Below are positions 6,444 through 10,252 of a DNA stretch of 10,252 bases, one piece after another (within the stretch, counting starts at the first letter, position 1; every line of letters starts with the position of its first letter). Source of the stretch: an uncultured Porphyromonas sp. (GTDB lineage: Bacteria > Bacteroidota > Bacteroidia > Bacteroidales > Porphyromonadaceae); contig CALTVJ010000057.1 of NCBI GenBank assembly GCA_943912835.1, positions 1 to 10,252 of the forward strand, read 5' to 3'. The notes below the pieces were generated by a model. It did not search any database. It was not told the DNA's origin and was given only the letters and a program-made list of their open reading frames with translations. The translations under genes and the position numbers were made by a program.

Positions 6444-7154
6444 TTAACCTATAACCTTGTTACGAGCAATTTTAACAACGTATTCCTTTAAGTAGTTAGG
6501 CGCCCAATAAGCTGTATCAACAAAATGTTTCCCTGCATACAACCGTTGTACTAATGGTAGCATATATTCTGCTAAAGGGAGAAAATCCTCTGACATAATA
6601 AATGATCCTGCAGAGATCCCAGTATCTTTATGTACCCCATTGCCAAAGAAATGATAGTTCCCCTCCTGTTTGATCATTTCCTCATCAAAATAAATGTCTG
6701 AAGATATAATCTGAGGATGGTCATCTTTCAGACGCTTCAAATCACTAGTAAATGTAGCTGTATAAACCTCATCACGCCTTGCATCAATCAAAGGAACTAT
6801 ACGATCTTGATGTGATATATTAGGATGTAGTATGAGGTAACCACTAGCCATCATCTCCAACGTAGAAACAGCAATAAGTGGTACAGAATACCCGAAACAA
6901 AGCCCCTTGGCAAGAGAAGAACCAATACGCAAACCTGTATAACTACCAGGTCCAGCACTTACAGCAACTGCATCCAAGGTCAAACCGTGCTCTCTCATAG
7001 AGATAAGAGCTTGTTCTACCAACACCCCAGCACGAGCAGCATGCCCACCTTCTGGAGCCTCCTCGTAAACAGAGAAAATTATCTCATTACCATGAGATAG
7101 AGCCACACTGCAGATTGGTGTGGCGGTATCTATCATTAGGAAAGTATTACGCAT
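6444..7154 (-). CDS. tsaB: tRNA threonylcarbamoyladenosine biosynthesis protein TsaB
   Basis: TsaB is the non-catalytic paralogue that pairs with TsaD, together with TsaE, to transfer threonylcarbamoyl to A37 of ANN-decoding tRNAs in the cytoplasm. The 236-residue protein has the ASKHA-fold start FLMIDTATPICSVAL (5-19), HAARAGVLVEQAL (38-50), the hallmark SAGPGSYTGLRIGSSLAKGL (66-85), STLEMMA (97-103) and DARRDEVY (124-131). The closing YLKE (221-224) is where the family has a PxYLR-like motif. The length is normal. TsaD-type metal-binding HxxxH histidines are absent, as expected for TsaB. The start lies 9 bp after the lptD stop and the stop abuts the helicase ATG, so it sits inside a four-gene minus-strand operon. 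tsaC, tsaD and tsaE are not in the window. Confidence 0.96.
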   Translation of the reverse strand: MRNTFLMIDTATPICSVALSHGNEIIFSVYEEAPEGGHAARAGVLVEQALISMREHGLTLDAVAVSAGPGSYTGLRIGSSLAKGLCFGYSVPLIAVSTLEMMASGYLILHPNISHQDRIVPLIDARRDEVYTATFTSDLKRLKDDHPQIISSDIYFDEEMIKQEGNYHFFGNGVHKDTGISAGSFIMSEDFLPLAEYMLPLVQRLYAGKHFVDTAYWAPNYLKEYVVKIARNKVIG

Positions 7155-7163
7155 ATTCTTTTA

Positions 7164-10157
7164 TTAATACCAGGCATCTGGAGCAGAATAACCATGCTTA
7201 TCGTATTTGAGATCTTTGAGCAATGAGCTTTTTACTCCAATTGTAAAATTATAACTCTTGTATAAGCCAAAAGGAATCGCACTAGCTGTGAATGTCCAGC
7301 AATGTAAATCTCGACTAATCCCAATGGTCATATTTGCAATCTTTTTGTTCTCAAAATCATACGATGCACTAAAATTAAATGACCAATTTTTTGTAGGCTG
7401 TATAGAGCCACTCATCATCAACGAGTGTGTAAACTTATAATTAAAATCATTTTTGTCATGATTAAAGGTGTCACGACCATAATTGATACCATAGTTTACA
7501 GATACACTCCAAGGGATTGTATTTTTTAGATATCCATCAGCATCATAAGTCCCTTCATCTTGGTTACCATATAAAGACCCTTGTTGAGCACCTGCTTGGG
7601 CTGCCATATTCCCCATATTAGTATCCTGATTGGGGACTGTAGCATCGGCACTATTGTCTTCTTTACGTTTATTTTTAGACTTTTCGTCTTCTCTATCTTT
7701 ACCTCCGAATAGCTTCTTTATTTTCCCCCAAGTTTCATTGTTAAAAGTATAGCTGAAAGAAGTCCCTGTACCCCGTAATCCACCTATACCTCTACCATTA
7801 AAGATACGCAACTTATCAACAGCCCTATATTGCTTGTTGCCAGAAGCATCAGTATAACTTTCGTACATATAGGGATCAAATGATCCACTCAGATTTAAGG
7901 AAATACTCTTACTTAATCGTATCGCCAAGCGAGCATTAATATCTGCTAAACGAAAAGAGTCCGCAGCTAGATTATAGCTTGACGATAGCGAAAAGTTGTC
8001 AATGATACTAACTTTCTTGTAAGTCTCAACACTATCTTGCTTATCTATCGTTCGTATTTTTGCCTCAAGATTATTATCTACTCCAAATGTTATTGAAGCA
8101 GACTTACCTCGTGCGGCAGACCCAAACACTTGACCATCATAAAGATTATAACGCTTATAGACCTGTCTACCTTGAGCATCAACGTACTCTAAATCTCGAT
8201 AATATCCAAAAGTGTCAGAGCCAAAGTCTGGTCGATAACTAACACCAATAGAGGGTGTCATACGATGACGTATCATGCTTAGCTTATTACCGAATATTTT
8301 CCAAGGTTTAAAGAAGCCATATAGAGTCGTTGAGAGACTAGCCGAAGTGCTGAAATCAAAAACACGATTGAAACCATACTCTCTTGTTGAAACTTCTTTT
8401 TTCTCAACGTTATCATAGCTAAGGACACTTTTGTAAGTGTACCAACGCTCTGTATAGTTTGCACTCAGAGTGAAATCAACATAGTCAAACAACTTGTAAG
8501 ATGCAGAGATCGGGATAGAATGACTAACGCCATTATTCCAATCCTTGATTAGATTCTTCTTAAAAATTTCCTTTTCATTCGTTGTGATACTATTACGAAG
8601 TTGCCCGGAATAACTAAGACTGATTTTTTCATACCAACGCTCTTTCCCAACTCTATTTTTCCTTTTGAAAGGATAAATACGGCTCATATTTACCGAAATG
8701 TTCGGACTATTGAGCGTTAGCATAGCATCCCTAGAAGTCTGTGTGATATCAAGAGATGCAGAAAGACTCCATGGTGTCCCTGAAAAGGTTCGAGAGTAGT
8801 TGATTGAGGAACTCTTCGTATTTTGAGAGGCAACACCTGGATTGTATAGTGTATTCAGCGAGTTATGATTGTATTTACTTGTTGAAAAATTTACACTCGC
8901 TGAGAATGTTTGATTCGGATTAGCTTTACTATCTTGGCTATGAGTCCAATTTATACGAAAATCTGTAGACTTGGAATAGGTGCCTGCTACATCTTTTTCT
9001 CCATTTACCGTTACCATATAGCTGGCACTCAAAGCACCATTGTACCTATATCGCTTACGATAATTACTACGTGCATTTACACCCCAAGACCCTTTGCTGT
9101 ACCAATCTCCTGTTACAGCTAAGTCCACGTAATCATTGATTGCCCAATAGTATCCCCCCTCTCTAAGGTAAATACCTCGGTTTGTTTCTTCTCCATAGGA
9201 AGGCATCAAAATCCCTGAGCTATACCTACTAGTAAATGGAAAAAAACCAAAGGGCAAACCAATTGGTAGAGGAACGCCTGCAATGACCAGATAACTAGGA
9301 CCAGCAACAATATTTTTACCGGCTTTTACTTTTGCCCGTGTTAACTGTAGATAAAAGTGAGGGTGATCATGGTTTTGACATGTAGAATAACGTCCACCTT
9401 CCATATACATACAGCCATCATCAGACTTCTTGGTTTTCTCAGCCGTAATAAAACCTTCACCTTGCTGACTAACAACTCCCGTGATGAAACCTTTGCTCGT
9501 TTTGAAGTTATAGTTCATACTTTTCGCTTCATAACTCTGCCCTCCATCTTTAAAACGTGGATAAGCCTTAGGATTACCTAAGCTATCTACCGAATAATGT
9601 GAGTAAACCAAATTACTATCAACATTCATTCGCATATACTCACCCTCAAGCCCCTTGTCTTTGTAATCGACTGTACTAGGACCAAACATATAGACCATAT
9701 TGCTTCCAAGCATCACAATAGAGTCTTTGGCTTTGTATTCGATAATATCATCAAAGCCATCAGCTACATCCCGCTCTGCATACGAAAGAGTATCAGATTT
9801 CGGTGAAGTGGGAACAGTGGAATCTAACGAATCTGGGAGACTTCCTTTCAGGGTATCTTGCCTCAAAGCTAAAGTATCAGATTGGCTCAAAGTATCAGAC
9901 AAGGCAAGCAAACTATCTACTGAAGACTTACGAAACTTACTTGTGGCATCAACAACAAGAGTTTGTTTAACTTCCTTTGGGCTTTTCAGACTATCTATAT
10001 ACAAACTATCTTGTTTAGATCTCTTGCTATGCTTCTGCTCCAAAGTCTTATACCGTCTTGAATGGGCAGAACGAGGAGCTACACAAGCAGTTAAAGCCAG
10101 TGCAGCTATTAGTCCCAAAGGTGCGTTCTGTAAAAAACGCTTTTTTACCTCTGACAT
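7164..10157 (-). CDS. lptD: LPS assembly outer-membrane protein LptD (OstA-like, Bacteroidota type)
   Basis: This 997-residue protein inserts lipopolysaccharide into the outer membrane's outer leaflet. The N-terminal signal peptide (about 1-25) has a basic start and hydrophobic core, and ends in LTAC, a lipobox-like site (Cys25). Residues 38-125 are a polar linker with eight D[ST]L triplets. An OstA-like periplasmic domain covers about 135-280, with Cys249 and the CQNHDHPHF motif (260-268). The conserved GVPLPIGLPFGFFPF (294-308) and SRYSSGILMPSYGEE (310-324) lead into a beta-barrel of alternating aromatic and polar strands to the C-terminus. A charged, low-complexity insert lies at about 818-876, and Cys953 sits in RDLHCW near the end. 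The protein is larger than E. coli LptD, as is common in this phylum. It is first in the probable operon lptD-tsaB-helicase-ssb, with a good -7 element 56 bp upstream. LptE and the Lpt ABC transporter genes are not in the window. Confidence 0.92.
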   Translation of the reverse strand: MSEVKKRFLQNAPLGLIAALALTACVAPRSAHSRRYKTLEQKHSKRSKQDSLYIDSLKSPKEVKQTLVVDATSKFRKSSVDSLLALSDTLSQSDTLALRQDTLKGSLPDSLDSTVPTSPKSDTLSYAERDVADGFDDIIEYKAKDSIVMLGSNMVYMFGPSTVDYKDKGLEGEYMRMNVDSNLVYSHYSVDSLGNPKAYPRFKDGGQSYEAKSMNYNFKTSKGFITGVVSQQGEGFITAEKTKKSDDGCMYMEGGRYSTCQNHDHPHFYLQLTRAKVKAGKNIVAGPSYLVIAGVPLPIGLPFGFFPFTSRYSSGILMPSYGEETNRGIYLREGGYYWAINDYVDLAVTGDWYSKGSWGVNARSNYRKRYRYNGALSASYMVTVNGEKDVAGTYSKSTDFRINWTHSQDSKANPNQTFSASVNFSTSKYNHNSLNTLYNPGVASQNTKSSSINYSRTFSGTPWSLSASLDITQTSRDAMLTLNSPNISVNMSRIYPFKRKNRVGKERWYEKISLSYSGQLRNSITTNEKEIFKKNLIKDWNNGVSHSIPISASYKLFDYVDFTLSANYTERWYTYKSVLSYDNVEKKEVSTREYGFNRVFDFSTSASLSTTLYGFFKPWKIFGNKLSMIRHRMTPSIGVSYRPDFGSDTFGYYRDLEYVDAQGRQVYKRYNLYDGQVFGSAARGKSASITFGVDNNLEAKIRTIDKQDSVETYKKVSIIDNFSLSSSYNLAADSFRLADINARLAIRLSKSISLNLSGSFDPYMYESYTDASGNKQYRAVDKLRIFNGRGIGGLRGTGTSFSYTFNNETWGKIKKLFGGKDREDEKSKNKRKEDNSADATVPNQDTNMGNMAAQAGAQQGSLYGNQDEGTYDADGYLKNTIPWSVSVNYGINYGRDTFNHDKNDFNYKFTHSLMMSGSIQPTKNWSFNFSASYDFENKKIANMTIGISRDLHCWTFTASAIPFGLYKSYNFTIGVKSSLLKDLKYDKHGYSAPDAWY

Positions 10158-10213
10158 AAGGTTAGGTATTTATTGAGCATCGTTAAAGTAACTTGAGCCA
10201 TTTTATTGAGTAA

Positions 10214-10221
10214 CAAAGATA
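10214..10221 (-). promoter_or_regulatory. Candidate Bacteroidota -7 promoter element for the lptD operon
   Basis: The minus strand reads TATCTTTG, an exact match to the Bacteroidota sigma-A -7 consensus TAnnTTTG. Its downstream end is 56 bp before the lptD ATG, which gives a leader of about 50 nt. The -33 region has only a poor match (TTCG in place of TTTG), so the call rests mainly on the -7 element and its position. Confidence 0.55.
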
Positions 10222-10252
10222 CACTAACTTTTGCTTATAGTCGAAGAAAAAA

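Larger units (their letters stand above)
3996..10157 (-). other. Probable four-gene operon lptD-tsaB-helicase-ssb
   Basis: Gaps between the four genes are 9, 0 and 9 bp, with no room for a terminator or promoter. One promoter candidate lies upstream of lptD. Co-transcription is an inference from this spacing. The functions are unrelated, so the grouping may reflect ancestral order rather than a shared pathway; only helicase and ssb have an obvious functional link. Confidence 0.75.

Noticed and set aside
9700..10176. 158-codon plus-strand ORF opposite the lptD N-terminus
   Set aside because: It lies wholly antisense to a well-supported gene, its protein has no recognisable domain, and its composition mirrors the Ser/Asp-rich linker on the other strand. 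A shadow ORF.

Overview
The window is ordinary-looking chromosome of an AT-rich member of the Bacteroidota, most likely order Bacteroidales and Porphyromonas-like. Four things point there: a PG1098-type methyltransferase with a THUMP-like C-terminus, an LptD of the Bacteroidota type, a cmk-ispH gene pair, and start codons without clear Shine-Dalgarno sequences. The best promoter candidate matches the Bacteroidota -7 element TAnnTTTG. The genus is an inference; no rRNA is present.

Layout. Positions 1-86 hold four tandem 20-bp palindromes repeating every 22 bp and running off the left edge. A plus-strand methyltransferase gene (188-1420) follows. It converges on a minus-strand block, and a perfect 16-bp stem-loop (1435-1472) lies between the two. 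All other genes are on the minus strand. In transcription order from the right edge they are: lptD (LPS assembly outer-membrane protein), tsaB (t6A tRNA modification), a Pif1-like helicase with a TPR tail, and a small ssb. These four have gaps of 0 to 9 bp and probably form one operon, driven from a promoter near 10214-10221. Next comes a lone DUF417/RclC-like membrane protein gene (3232-3864) with its own probable terminator. Last is the tightly coupled pair cmk-ispH, whose stop and start codons overlap as TAATG.

Together the genes cover envelope biogenesis (lptD), tRNA modification (tsaB), DNA transactions (helicase plus ssb), pyrimidine nucleotide salvage (cmk), isoprenoid precursor synthesis by the MEP pathway (ispH), and a methyltransferase of unknown target. 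No mobile element, CRISPR array, RNA gene or pseudogene is evident. There is no intergenic stretch above 300 bp.

The most unusual signal is the palindrome array at the left edge. Its unit 4 has the same stem sequence as the hairpin of Cas12a CRISPR repeats, but the spacing rules out a CRISPR array. Other points of interest are an SSB lacking the terminal Phe, a dnaX-like slippery heptamer at the end of the helicase gene, and a lipobox plus a distinctive cysteine set in LptD.
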